This document shows positions 25,956-33,818 of a stretch of DNA of 64,000 bases, piece by piece. Origin of the DNA: an uncultured Acetatifactor sp. GTDB taxonomy: Bacteria; Bacillota; Clostridia; Lachnospirales; Lachnospiraceae. The DNA is taken from NCBI GenBank assembly GCA_910577235.1, contig CAJTMX010000005.1, forward strand, positions 62,001-126,000, given 5' to 3'. A model generated the notes under the pieces. It was not told the origin of the DNA. It saw nothing but the letters and a program-made list of their open reading frames with translations, and ran no database searches. How positions within the stretch are numbered: position 1 is the stretch's first letter; the number at the start of each line of letters is the position of its first letter. The translations under genes and the position numbers were made by a program.

Positions 25956-26195
25956 ATGAGCATAAATCCGATGGCATTGCTGGGACTAAAAGGCGATATT
26001 GATAAGTTCAAGAACAACCATCCAAAATTTCTGCAATTTGCTAAAGCCTTTACCAAGGCCGGTGTTCAGGAAGGCACCGTCATGGAATGCAAGGTGATCA
26101 CTGTAGATGGTCAGGAATTGCAGACAAATATAAAGATCACTGCGGATGATCTGGAACTGTTTGAAAAGCTTAAAAACTTGCGACAGGAAATGTAA
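25956..26195 (+). CDS. small conserved-looking protein, function unknown
   Basis: A 79-residue soluble protein (AGGTG before the ATG) with an amphipathic N-terminal half (LKGDIDKFKNNHPKFLQFAKA) and a beta-rich C-terminal half (GTVMECKVITVDGQELQTNIKIT). No domain was recognised. It follows thrH by 38 bases and is the last plus-strand gene before the direction switch. Confidence 0.7.
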   Translation: MSINPMALLGLKGDIDKFKNNHPKFLQFAKAFTKAGVQEGTVMECKVITVDGQELQTNIKITADDLELFEKLKNLRQEM

Positions 26196-26231
26196 GAGCA
26201 GTATAGTTCTACAAATAACTATGCGCAAAAG

Positions 26232-26309
26232 ACAAGTTTAACGAATAGTTGGCGCTTAAAGTCTATACTATGCGGTGAATTTGGGCGCCAACTAGTTCGT
26301 TAAACTTGT
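26232..26309. repeat. 24/25-bp imperfect inverted repeat
   Basis: The left arm 26232-26255 (begins ACAAGTTTAACGAA, ends TAGTTGGCGC) and the right arm 26285-26309 (begins GCGCCAACTA, ends GTTAAACTTGT) are reverse complements except for one bulged base. The loop is 29 bases. No T-run follows in either direction. Such a long stem suits a bidirectional stop or a structural element. Confidence 0.88.
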
Positions 26310-26341
26310 GGGGAATATTATGGTGGATATATGGATTGTTC

Positions 26342-26400
26342 TTGTGGATAAATGATTGAGGCTCAATTTGACAAATTGAGCCTCAATCATTTATCCACAA
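26342..26400. repeat. perfect 29-bp palindrome with a one-base centre
   Basis: Bases 26342-26370 and 26372-26400 are exact reverse complements around A 26371. Each arm ends in a DnaA-box consensus 9-mer: TGTGGATAA at 26343-26351 and TTATCCACA at 26391-26399. No T-run flanks it. Confidence 0.97.
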
Positions 26401-26440
26401 TGCTTTATCTATAATACTTTATCCATAATGCTTTATCCAT
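26385..26440 (+). repeat. 14-bp direct repeats, four units, DnaA-box-like cores
   Basis: Four 14-base units start at 26385, 26399, 26413 and 26427. Their cores are TTATCCACA, TTATCTATA, TTATCCATA and TTATCCATA at exactly 14-base steps. The first unit lies in the right arm of the palindrome. Only the first core is a perfect DnaA box; the others differ by one or two bases. Confidence 0.92.
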
Positions 26441-26454
26441 AAAGAAACAATAAT

Positions 26455-26916
26455 TTAGGCCAAGTCATCGGAATCCAATATTATGGTAAATGGGCCGTCA
26501 TTTAACAGTGAAACTTTCATGTCAGCTCCGAAACTGCCGTGTTGGATTTTATTCGGAGCATCGGGGAATTGACTCTGGCATCGCTCTATGATATACTGAT
26601 ACAATTTTTCGGCCACATCTGGAGCGCCCGCATTGATAAACGATGGGCGATTTCCTTTGCGGCAATCAGCATATAGAGTAAATTGTGATACCAAGAGCAA
26701 ACTGCCGTCCACATCACTCAAGGACAGATTGGTTTTGCCGTTCTGATCTTCAAATATCCTCAACCCCAAAAGCTTTTTTAGCATTTTATCTGCTATGGCT
26801 TGGTTGTCTGTCTGACTTACGCCGATCAACACCATTAATCCCTTTTCAATAGAACCGACTGTCTGTTGATCTACAGTGACACTGGCCTGGGATACTCTCT
26901 GTATAACAAATCGCAT
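26455..26916 (-). CDS. dtd: D-aminoacyl-tRNA deacylase Dtd
   Basis: Hydrolyses D-amino acids (and Gly from tRNA-Ala) off tRNA, protecting translation. The 153-residue product starts MRFVIQRVSQASVTV and carries the active-site block SQFTLYADCRKGNRPSF and the C-terminal NDGPFTIILDS (Gly-cisPro-like loop is NDGPF). The start at 26916 is chosen over an upstream frame start at 26952, since the family begins with MR-x-VIQRV and GAGGAG lies upstream. It precedes the palindromic intergenic gap and is downstream of the AI-2E transporter gene. Confidence 0.96.
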   Translation of the reverse strand: MRFVIQRVSQASVTVDQQTVGSIEKGLMVLIGVSQTDNQAIADKMLKKLLGLRIFEDQNGKTNLSLSDVDGSLLLVSQFTLYADCRKGNRPSFINAGAPDVAEKLYQYIIERCQSQFPDAPNKIQHGSFGADMKVSLLNDGPFTIILDSDDLA

Positions 26917-26952
26917 TGCTTTTACTGCTCCTCTCCCACTTTTTTGCCCCAA

Positions 26953-28467
26953 TCAGCCCTTCGTGGTATCCTTTGAAGACGCATCATTTGTTTTAGGAGC
27001 GGTAGTAACCGGTTCCGGTGAAGAAGGTTCGGCAAAAGCGTCCCTCGCTACCACATTGGCGTCGTTCCAGCGCACAGGGACTCTTCTCTTCCACTCCGCG
27101 GCGTTGCTGATAAATCGCATTCCGGAAATCAGATCACCGTCATGCTCCTCCTGCCCATCATTGCTTTTCTTTTCTTTCTTTTCCATATTTTTGGCCTTGA
27201 TAAGTTTACGGCGCTCCAGATTGTCTATAGTGTGTATTCCCGCCTCATCCACACATTCTATATTTTCATATACGCCGCCCTTTATAGGCATGTTCTTCTT
27301 AACCAGAGCAGAATTGACATAGGATCTCACCGCCGCATAGATGATTGCGAAGATGGGTACTCCCACGATCATGCCCAACACATTGAACAGGCCGCCGAAC
27401 AGAGTAATGGCGAATATTACCCAAAAACCGGACAAGCCGGTGGAATCTCCCAGGATCTTGGGACCGATAAGATTGCCGTCCACCTGCTGCAGGATCAGAA
27501 TAAATATCACAAAATATACACAGTTCAGCGGATGCATGGGGTCCACTACCAAGATCAGTACGGCACTGGGAATAGCGCCTAAAAACGGTCCAAAGAATGG
27601 AATGATATTCGTCACTCCGATGATCACGCTGATCAATGCCGCATAGGGAGTTTGCAGCAAAGTGGTTCCTATGAGACACAGCATCCCAATGATCAGTGAA
27701 TCCAGTATCTTTCCACTGATAAATCCGATAAAGGTATTGTGCGCAAACCGAAAGTTATTGATGATCACATTGGCTGTATCGGGCTGATAAAACGCAAAAA
27801 TCAACTTCTTAGCCTGTATGGCAAATTTCTCCTTGCTGCCAAGAATATAGATGGAAATGATAAAACCTATAACAAAATTCCACAGTGTCTTAAAGATTCC
27901 CAGAACGCTCAAAGACACGGTTTTGATCAATTCACTGGACTTGGTAAGAACAGTTTCATTCAAAAAACGTTCCAACTCCTCTGAATAACGGTTGATCAAG
28001 CCGATAGCGTAATCCTTGATATCGGGATTGTCAGCCAGCAACTGATTCATCCAGGTTGTAAAATTGGTCATATACGTGTCGAAATTGGATACGATATTCT
28101 GGATGCTGGGAACAATCTGAGAAGCCAGCATACCTACCAAAAGATGAATAACCAGATAAAACAGAAGAGCCGTGATCAAAACGCCCAGCATCCGAGTGCG
28201 ACTATGGGTCTTGGGCCCCTCTTTCAGCTTTAGAACCTTTCTCAAGGGATATATGATCTTCTGCTCTATACTGTTCAGAACCGGTGTCAGAAGATAGGCC
28301 AGTATAAAGCCGAACACTACAGGCATCATAATTCCCACTATGATGTTAAACGCTGATTTGATATTGGAGGAATGAAACAATAAATAATAGAACATGATGC
28401 TGCCCATGATCACTAACAGCGCTGTCAATCCCCATTTGATATATTGATTTTTCCACTTAATCCTCAT
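26953..28467 (-). CDS. AI-2E family transporter
   Basis: A 504-residue membrane protein of the AI-2 exporter / TqsA-YdiK family, with about eight transmembrane segments in the first 400 residues. Diagnostic is the VDGNLIGPKILGDSTGLSGFWVI block. A hydrophilic C-terminal tail of about 105 residues (Glu/Lys-rich, ending Pro/Ser/Thr-rich) follows; it is longer than usual in this family. Substrate is unproven: members export or take up AI-2, or act on other small molecules. It lies 36 bases upstream of dtd and is probably cotranscribed with it. Confidence 0.93.
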   Translation of the reverse strand: MRIKWKNQYIKWGLTALLVIMGSIMFYYLLFHSSNIKSAFNIIVGIMMPVVFGFILAYLLTPVLNSIEQKIIYPLRKVLKLKEGPKTHSRTRMLGVLITALLFYLVIHLLVGMLASQIVPSIQNIVSNFDTYMTNFTTWMNQLLADNPDIKDYAIGLINRYSEELERFLNETVLTKSSELIKTVSLSVLGIFKTLWNFVIGFIISIYILGSKEKFAIQAKKLIFAFYQPDTANVIINNFRFAHNTFIGFISGKILDSLIIGMLCLIGTTLLQTPYAALISVIIGVTNIIPFFGPFLGAIPSAVLILVVDPMHPLNCVYFVIFILILQQVDGNLIGPKILGDSTGLSGFWVIFAITLFGGLFNVLGMIVGVPIFAIIYAAVRSYVNSALVKKNMPIKGGVYENIECVDEAGIHTIDNLERRKLIKAKNMEKKEKKSNDGQEEHDGDLISGMRFISNAAEWKRRVPVRWNDANVVARDAFAEPSSPEPVTTAPKTNDASSKDTTKG

Positions 28468-28490
28468 TTTAACCTCACTCCCGCATATCT

Positions 28491-28510
28491 GTAGCCGTTT
28501 TGCCGGCTAC
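28491..28510. repeat. short GC-rich hairpin upstream of the AI-2E gene
   Basis: GTAGCCG (28491-28497) and CGGCTAC (28504-28510) form a perfect stem with loop TTTTGC. It lies in the divergent gap, 24 bases before the minus-strand start, so it may sit in that leader. No further evidence of role. Confidence 0.5.
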
Positions 28511-28664
28511 GGTTTTGCCTGTTATATTTCCGCATAACTTCATTAACAATAATACACTGATTTCCAATATATCACAAGAGGAATTTTACTGAAAATAATA
28601 AGAAAACCATTGTTTCCCGGACGAAAAAAAGGTAAAATATCTTCATGTGAGGAGGAAACCGCCC

Positions 28665-29396
28665 ATGAAACTGCAACAGGTGTTCAGCTATGTACGTCGA
28701 GCCATAGACGATTATCATATGATAGAGGAAGGGGACCGGATCGCTGTGGGAATCTCCGGCGGAAAGGACTCTCTGACATTACTCTATGCGCTGCACGGGC
28801 TCATGAGATTTTATCCCAAATCCTTTTCCATACATGCTGTGACAGTGGATCTCGGCTTTGAGAATCTCAATCTGGACAGGATAAAGGAACTGTGTGAAAG
28901 CCTGCATGTGGAATATACCATAGTTAAAACCGACATTGCCCAGGTAGTGTTTGAAAAACGTCAGGAGGACAATCCCTGCGCCCTGTGCGCCAAAATGCGT
29001 AAAGGGGCTTTAAACAACGCCATAAAGGCTGTAGGCTGTAACAAAGTGGCCTACGCCCATCACAAAGATGATGTGGTGGAGACAATGCTGCTGTCCTTGA
29101 TCTATGAGGGGCGTTTTCACACCTTTGCTCCCGTAACCTATCTGGACCGTATGGAGCTGACCGTTATACGGCCGCTGATGTATATGAACGAAGCGGATGT
29201 GATAGGCTTTGTACATAAGTATGATGTCCCGGTAGTCAAAAGTCCCTGCCCTGCCGACGGCAATACGAAACGGGAATATGTGAAAACTCTGCTACGGCAG
29301 TTGAATCAGGAAAATCCCGGGGTTAAGGAACGTATGTTTACAGCGATACAAAATGGCAACCTGAAAGGATGGAGTGAATACTTTGGCAACCAATAA
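28665..29396 (+). CDS. ttcA: tRNA 2-thiocytidine synthetase TtcA-like PP-loop protein
   Basis: Adenylates and thiolates C32 of certain tRNAs, using a [4Fe-4S] cluster. The 243-residue product shows the PP-loop SGGKDS (residues 31-36), the CxxC in PCALCAKMRKGALN, and a later single Cys in SPCPADGNTKREYVK, the three usual iron-sulphur ligands. Start at ATG 28665 is chosen for GGAGG eight bases upstream, within the longer frame starting GTG 28647. The stop overlaps the next gene by 23 bases. Confidence 0.93.
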   Translation: MKLQQVFSYVRRAIDDYHMIEEGDRIAVGISGGKDSLTLLYALHGLMRFYPKSFSIHAVTVDLGFENLNLDRIKELCESLHVEYTIVKTDIAQVVFEKRQEDNPCALCAKMRKGALNNAIKAVGCNKVAYAHHKDDVVETMLLSLIYEGRFHTFAPVTYLDRMELTVIRPLMYMNEADVIGFVHKYDVPVVKSPCPADGNTKREYVKTLLRQLNQENPGVKERMFTAIQNGNLKGWSEYFGNQ

Positions 29397-30441
29397 TCCC
29401 ACCCACAGTTATCACGAGGAACAAAAGATACAGAATATTATGAAAATGCGGGCTGTTCTGGAGGAATTGCCCCCGTTCTGCAAAGAGTTTTTCCGGGGGA
29501 TAGAGCAGTATACTTCCGCCCGGACCCGGCTGGCCTATGCCTATGATCTGCGGATGTTCTTTGAATTTCTGCACGAGAAAAACGGTGCCTGTGCCAAACT
29601 GGATATCTCCGATATACCCATGAAATATCTGGATATGTTAAACCGGCAGGATATCGAGGAATATCTGGAATATGTATCCCTGTATCAGAAAGACGGAAAA
29701 AATGTTATCAATGAGGAGCGTGGAAAAAGCCGTAAGCTCGCCTCGCTGAGAAGCTTCTACAACTACTTCTTTGAAAATGAGAAGATAGAGAAGAATCCGG
29801 CGGCTCTGGTACCGCTCCCCAAGCAGCACGAAAAGGAGATCATCCGTCTGGAGCCAAACGAGGTGGCTATCCTGCTGGATCAGGTTGAGGACGGCACTAA
29901 ATTGACCAAAAAAGAGCAGGAGTATCACAAAAAGACCAAGCTACGGGATGTAGCTCTGATCACTCTTCTATTGGGAACAGGAATTCGTGTTTCCGAGTGT
30001 GTGGGACTGGATATAAGGGATGTAGACTTTGACGTATATGGAATTCGCATTCTGCGTAAAGGCGGCAAGGAAGCCATCATCTATTTTGGAGAAGAAGTGG
30101 GTACTGCCTTGTTGGATTATCTGGAACAGCGGGAACATATGATTCCTGCCCAAGGGCACGAAAACGCCCTGTTTCTCTCCCTGCAAAACAGGCGTATGGC
30201 CGTGCGCTCCGTGGAAAATCTGGTGAAAAAATATGCTTCCCGTGTTACCACACTTAAAAAAATCACTCCCCATAAGCTGCGCAGCACCTATGGTACCGCT
30301 CTGTATCAGGAAACCGGGGACATTTATTTGGTAGCCGATGTGCTGGGACACAGTGACGTAAACACCACCAGAAAGCACTATGCGGCCCAGGAGGATGAGC
30401 GCCGCCGCCGAGCCGCCAACGCTGTAAGATTGAGGGAATAA
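29374..30441 (+). CDS. tyrosine recombinase (XerC/XerD-like)
   Basis: Site-specific recombinase of 355 residues, breaking and rejoining DNA through a Tyr. The N-terminal SAM-like core-binding domain (ARTRLAYAYDLRMFFEFL) is followed by the catalytic domain with GTGIRVSECVGLD (first Arg), HKLRSTYG (His/Arg), GHSDVNTTRKHY (His, Tyr). No att site or integrated element is visible around it. It overlaps the ttcA stop. A start at TTG 29383 (MATNNPTHS) is an alternative with a better ribosome site than GTG 29374. Confidence 0.93.
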   Translation: MNTLATNNPTHSYHEEQKIQNIMKMRAVLEELPPFCKEFFRGIEQYTSARTRLAYAYDLRMFFEFLHEKNGACAKLDISDIPMKYLDMLNRQDIEEYLEYVSLYQKDGKNVINEERGKSRKLASLRSFYNYFFENEKIEKNPAALVPLPKQHEKEIIRLEPNEVAILLDQVEDGTKLTKKEQEYHKKTKLRDVALITLLLGTGIRVSECVGLDIRDVDFDVYGIRILRKGGKEAIIYFGEEVGTALLDYLEQREHMIPAQGHENALFLSLQNRRMAVRSVENLVKKYASRVTTLKKITPHKLRSTYGTALYQETGDIYLVADVLGHSDVNTTRKHYAAQEDERRRRAANAVRLRE

Positions 30442-30445
30442 ACAG

Positions 30446-31135
30446 TCAGAAATACTCCGGATATTTCAAAAGTATGTTCTGTAAAATGTAAGGACAAAGG
30501 GGATGTGGGCTCCTGTTTTTTGTATAGCATTTCCGCATTTCATCACGGTATCCTTGTACCTCGGCACTGGCTAGTTCCTTGGGAAGTTCGGAAAGACAGA
30601 GCCAATAATACCACAAAGAATACCAGGGACGTTTCTTATCTTCGCAGTGACGGTGGAAGTTGTCTATTCTGCTTTTGATCCATGCCTTTTCACCTTGTGC
30701 CGCCGCTGCAATAAACCGCAGTACTACCAGTGATGTGTCAAAGCACTCTCCCACCCCGTCGTCCATATACCCGAAACAGGTTGTTTTCAGGCGTTGAAGG
30801 GTTTCTTCGATCATGTCTATTGTCTCTCTGTTATCAGGCGCAAGGATATGCAATAGCCGCAAAATCTCAAGTTCATACATATTGGCAGACAGAATCTGTG
30901 TTTTGGGGGTCTGCCCCAGTATGGTCTTAAGCTTTTTGCCATCGTTTTGCGGCGGAATATAAAACAGAGGATACAGTCTTCTCTTGTCTGATTTGGGTAT
31001 ACTTGAAAACCGAATGCCTGATGTATTTCGAGCAGACAGCAATAGACTTACCGTATTGCCGCGCTGCTCGTCGCTTAATTTCCCGCCTTTTATCAGATAA
31101 TGGTTTGTCTCTGTCATCAATTCATGGGAAGTCAT
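30446..31135 (-). CDS. conserved-looking protein beside the SOS divergon, function unknown
   Basis: A 229-residue soluble protein with no signal peptide, helical throughout, containing NMYELEILRLLHILAPDNRETIDMIEETLQRL and the GECFDTSLVVLRFIAAAAQGEKAW segment. It ends in a stretch rich in His/Pro/Cys (NRSPHPLCPYILQN). No family recognised. It starts 25 bases after the YneA-like gene and may share its SOS promoter. It converges with the tyrosine recombinase gene, only four bases away. Confidence 0.7.
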   Translation of the reverse strand: MTSHELMTETNHYLIKGGKLSDEQRGNTVSLLLSARNTSGIRFSSIPKSDKRRLYPLFYIPPQNDGKKLKTILGQTPKTQILSANMYELEILRLLHILAPDNRETIDMIEETLQRLKTTCFGYMDDGVGECFDTSLVVLRFIAAAAQGEKAWIKSRIDNFHRHCEDKKRPWYSLWYYWLCLSELPKELASAEVQGYRDEMRKCYTKNRSPHPLCPYILQNILLKYPEYF

Positions 31136-31160
31136 TTTTTCTCCTTGTTGCGGCTGGGCT

Positions 31161-31544
31161 TTACTGTATAAATTCGTCTGAATAATACGGGAGGATCAGA
31201 TAATTTCCGGCACAGATCCTTTCCTCAGACAAATGGTTCATATGCATTACTTCCTCGATATACCTCGCATGGCTGTCGTAATGTTCACTGTCCGCATATC
31301 TGCCCGCAAACTCCCAAAGAGTATCTCCCGGCTGTACCTGAACGCTGGTATAGTACTTGTAGGAGATATCCTGAAATTCCGTATTGGCGTGGGCCGACAG
31401 CGCATGATAGGAAAGAGTGAACACAAGCACCAAAACAAGAGTAATGCCTGCCAGTATGAATGTGCGGTGAACTTCTCTCTGCCTTCTGAGTTTCCTCCTA
31501 TGATTTTTCAATTCCCTCTCTCTGATATATGCTGTCTGATTCAT
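31161..31544 (-). CDS. yneA: LysM-domain membrane protein, YneA-like cell division suppressor
   Basis: A 127-residue protein with a basic cytoplasmic start (RRKLRRQREVHR), one transmembrane helix (about residues 29-48) and an external LysM domain (VQVQPGDTLWEFAGRY through NHLSEERICAGNYLILPYY). In B. subtilis YneA is encoded divergently from lexA and blocks septation during the SOS response; the same arrangement is seen here, with LexA boxes between the genes. The symbol is by position and architecture, not by close sequence identity. Confidence 0.85.
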   Translation of the reverse strand: MNQTAYIRERELKNHRRKLRRQREVHRTFILAGITLVLVLVFTLSYHALSAHANTEFQDISYKYYTSVQVQPGDTLWEFAGRYADSEHYDSHARYIEEVMHMNHLSEERICAGNYLILPYYSDEFIQ

Positions 31545-31621
31545 CCCGAATCCTCCGATCTGTTCCTTCTGTTTCCCTCTCTTCCCGGAAAAAATTCACG
31601 TCCGTCCAAGAAAATCTGTTC

Positions 31622-31706
31622 GGAACATATGTTCTTTTCTTGCATTATATCGAACGTACATTCTTTTGTCAAGTGTAATCGAACATATTTTTGGAATATA
31701 TGTTTG
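31622..31706. promoter_or_regulatory. LexA (SOS) box cluster between yneA and lexA
   Basis: Consensus CGAACRNRYGTTYG has four matches: GGAACATATGTTCT (31622-31635, near perfect palindrome GAACATATGTTC), CGAACGTACATTCT (31651-31664, one or two mismatches), CGAACATATTTTTG (31680-31693) and GGAATATATGTTTG (31693-31706). The last overlaps the -35 region of the lexA promoter. Boxes are 28 to 29 bases apart for the first three. Confidence 0.88.
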
Positions 31707-31732
31707 CTTTTTGTAGTTTCTCATGTTATAAT
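31704..31732 (+). promoter_or_regulatory. lexA promoter, extended -10
   Basis: TATAAT at 31727-31732 with the extended TGn at 31724-31726. A weak -35 (TTGCTT, 31704-31709) lies 17 bases upstream and overlaps the fourth SOS box. About 49 bases separate it from the lexA ATG. Confidence 0.8.
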
Positions 31733-31780
31733 ATGAAAAAGTCACCAAAAACAAATATTTAGAAACGGAGGGCCACTTGG

Positions 31781-32398
31781 ATGGGCTATGGTAAGATAAC
31801 AGGTAAACAACAGGAGATTCTGGACTATATTAAAGATGAGATATTAAAAAAGGGATATCCGCCCACAGTCAGGGAAATCTGTGAGACGGTGCACTTAAAG
31901 TCCACTTCTTCCGTGCATTCCCATCTGGAAACGCTTGAAAAAAACGGATATATCCGCCGTGACCCTACCAAGCCCAGGGCTATTGAGATATGTGACGACA
32001 ATTTTCAGATGGTACGCACCGAGATGGTGAGTATTCCCGTGGTGGGACAGGTGGCGGCGGGTCAGCCGATCCTGGCACAGGAAAATATTGAAGAGTATTT
32101 TCCCATACCGGCGGATGTAGTGCCCAGAGGCGAGTCTTTCATATTAAAAGTAAAGGGAGATTCCATGATCAATGCCGGCATTTTCAGCGGAGACCGCATA
32201 TTTGTCAACTGCTGCAATACTGCTTCTAACGGAGATATGGTGGTGGCATTGGTGGATGATTCCGCCACGGTCAAGACTTTTTACAGAGAGGACGGGCATG
32301 TGCGGCTGCAGCCTGAGAATGATACTATGGAACCGATCATTGTTGATGATTGCCAGATTTTGGGAAAAGTTTTTGGCGTATTTCGTTTTTACCGTTGA
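31781..32398 (+). CDS. lexA: LexA repressor
   Basis: SOS repressor with self-cleaving C-terminal serine protease domain. The 205-residue product has the winged-helix N-terminus (ITGKQQEILDYIKDEILKKGYPPTVREIC), the cleavage site in VAAGQP (Ala-Gly), the catalytic Ser in GDSMINAGI and Lys in SATVKTFY. Its own promoter region bears the SOS boxes, so autoregulation is expected. GGAGG lies before the ATG. Confidence 0.97.
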   Translation: MGYGKITGKQQEILDYIKDEILKKGYPPTVREICETVHLKSTSSVHSHLETLEKNGYIRRDPTKPRAIEICDDNFQMVRTEMVSIPVVGQVAAGQPILAQENIEEYFPIPADVVPRGESFILKVKGDSMINAGIFSGDRIFVNCCNTASNGDMVVALVDDSATVKTFYREDGHVRLQPENDTMEPIIVDDCQILGKVFGVFRFYR

Positions 32399-32485
32399 GC
32401 ATACATATTTCTCCGTTACAGGGACACAATAGAATATGGGATTCGGTATCCTGTGGTTGTGACTATATGAAATGGAGGAAATCAT

Positions 32486-32704
32486 ATGGGAAACAAATAT
32501 TTGGACGGCACGGCTTTGACCATTGTCATTATCGGTGCCCTTAACTGGGCGCTGATCGGTCTGTTTAGATTTGACCTGGTGGCCTTTATCTTTGGTGATA
32601 TGTCCTGGTTATCCAGAATCGTCTACGTGATCGTGGGACTATGCGGATTATACTTGATCACCTTTTATATGCATCTTGGAAACGGCCGTGGAGATGCGGC
32701 ATAA
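32486..32704 (+). CDS. DUF378 small membrane protein
   Basis: A 72-residue product with two membrane helices (TALTIVIIGALNWALIGLF and RIVYVIVGLCGLYLITFY), the DUF378 pattern with the NWALIGL motif. Function of the family is unknown. GGAGG lies before the ATG. It is 88 bases after lexA and followed by a terminator, so it could be on the lexA transcript. Confidence 0.88.
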   Translation: MGNKYLDGTALTIVIIGALNWALIGLFRFDLVAFIFGDMSWLSRIVYVIVGLCGLYLITFYMHLGNGRGDAA

Positions 32705-32730
32705 CCGGTTATTTTTGCCGCAATATGAAG

Positions 32731-32773
32731 AAAACAGTGGCTATTCTTATTTATAAGAGTAACCACTGTTTTT
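32731..32773. terminator. bidirectional intrinsic terminator
   Basis: AAACAGTGGCTATTCTTA on the left pairs imperfectly with TAAGAGTAACCACTGTTT on the right, an A-run on the left and a T-run on the right. It separates the convergent DUF378 and rsfS genes and suits both strands. Confidence 0.88.
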
Positions 32774-32780
32774 GTATTCG

Positions 32781-33131
32781 CTACAGATCTTCTTTTGATA
32801 CCTGTTTGCCGTCCCTCCAAATGCGCTCCAGATCGTACAGCAGCCGGTTCTCCTTGTCAAACACATGTACGATCACATCGCCAAAATCCATCAATATCCA
32901 GTTGGCGGTGTCATAGCCCTCCACCTGCTTTTTGGGATGGCCCGCGCGGCCCAGCTTTTCCTCCACATTGTCGCTGAGGGCCTGTATCTGGCTGCGGTTG
33001 CTGCCTCCGGCGATGATAAAGTAATCCGCGATAACGGAAAGATCGCTGATATCTATGATCTTGATATCCTCCGCTTTCTTGTCTTCCAGCGCCTCTATGG
33101 CAAGTCTGGCAATTTCTTTAGATGTAATCAT
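32781..33131 (-). CDS. rsfS: ribosomal silencing factor RsfS
   Basis: RsfS binds L14 on the 50S subunit and blocks subunit joining in starvation. The 116-residue product (DUF143) has the blocks DISDLSVIADYFIIAGGSNRSQIQALSDNV and GYDTANWILMDFGDVIVHVF. AGGAG lies before the start. It follows yqeK and nadD in the common Firmicute nadD-yqeK-rsfS order. Confidence 0.96.
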   Translation of the reverse strand: MITSKEIARLAIEALEDKKAEDIKIIDISDLSVIADYFIIAGGSNRSQIQALSDNVEEKLGRAGHPKKQVEGYDTANWILMDFGDVIVHVFDKENRLLYDLERIWRDGKQVSKEDL

Positions 33132-33170
33132 ATTTTTTCCTCCATTTGAGATTTATAATCCTCTGTTTCC

Positions 33171-33818
33171 CTATTTCCCACAAATATTATTTGAACTGGA
33201 TGAAGTGTCCTGCGTATCAGCTGTTTTGTAATAAAAATAGGTTTCCTGAGTCGTCTGGTCTATCACGGTGTCACTGCCGCGAAGATACTCAAGCGTATCC
33301 TCCAGAATCATCAGTACGGCCCCGTCCAGATCGGTGAAAGCCGTTCTGCGTATCTGCTCAAGCCTTGGAGCCTGTTTGCGCCCCGGCTCCATATAGTCAG
33401 CCACAAAGACGATCTTTTCCAGCAAGGACATGCCGGGACGTCCCGTGGTGTGATTGCGGATAGCGTTCAAAATATCCTGATCCTCAACATGATATTTTTT
33501 CCCAGCCAGATAACTGCCCACTTTCGCATGGAGCAGAGAGGGCTTTTGACGTTCTTCCCGACTGGTCTGTAGATGATGCTCTTCACAGATACTTAACAGC
33601 TTTTTGTCGGACAGGCATTTGGCGCAATCATGCAGTATACCCGCAGTCAGCGCGTGCTCGATATCCGCTCCGTGACAGGCGGCCAGATTGGCGGCCGTGT
33701 AAGCTACGCTCAGAGTATGTTCAAAACGTTTATTGTCCTGGACTTTGGAAATCTCTTTTCTTAATTTACTCAATTCATATTTTTTTGATTCATGTTTATT
33801 TGTTTCATTTGCTTTCAA
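33171..33818 (-). CDS. yqeK: HD-domain phosphohydrolase YqeK (Ap4A hydrolase)
   Basis: YqeK proteins hydrolyse diadenosine tetraphosphate symmetrically. The 215-residue product has the HD signature: His of RFEHTLSVAYTA, HD in ILHDCAKCL, a later His in LLHAKVGSYLA and AIRNHTTG, and D of VFVADYMEPGR. A lysine-rich N-terminus (about 20 residues) and a Ser/Asn-rich C-terminus are outside the core. It follows nadD and precedes rsfS. Confidence 0.93.
   Translation of the reverse strand: MKANETNKHESKKYELSKLRKEISKVQDNKRFEHTLSVAYTAANLAACHGADIEHALTAGILHDCAKCLSDKKLLSICEEHHLQTSREERQKPSLLHAKVGSYLAGKKYHVEDQDILNAIRNHTTGRPGMSLLEKIVFVADYMEPGRKQAPRLEQIRRTAFTDLDGAVLMILEDTLEYLRGSDTVIDQTTQETYFYYKTADTQDTSSSSNNICGK

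Noticed and set aside
26385..26440. chromosomal origin oriC
   Set aside because: There is no dnaA, dnaN or rpmH nearby, and only one 9-mer per direction matches the consensus perfectly; a full origin is not supported.
29374..30441. integrative element or prophage
   Set aside because: Only the recombinase is present; flanking genes are housekeeping and no att repeats were seen.
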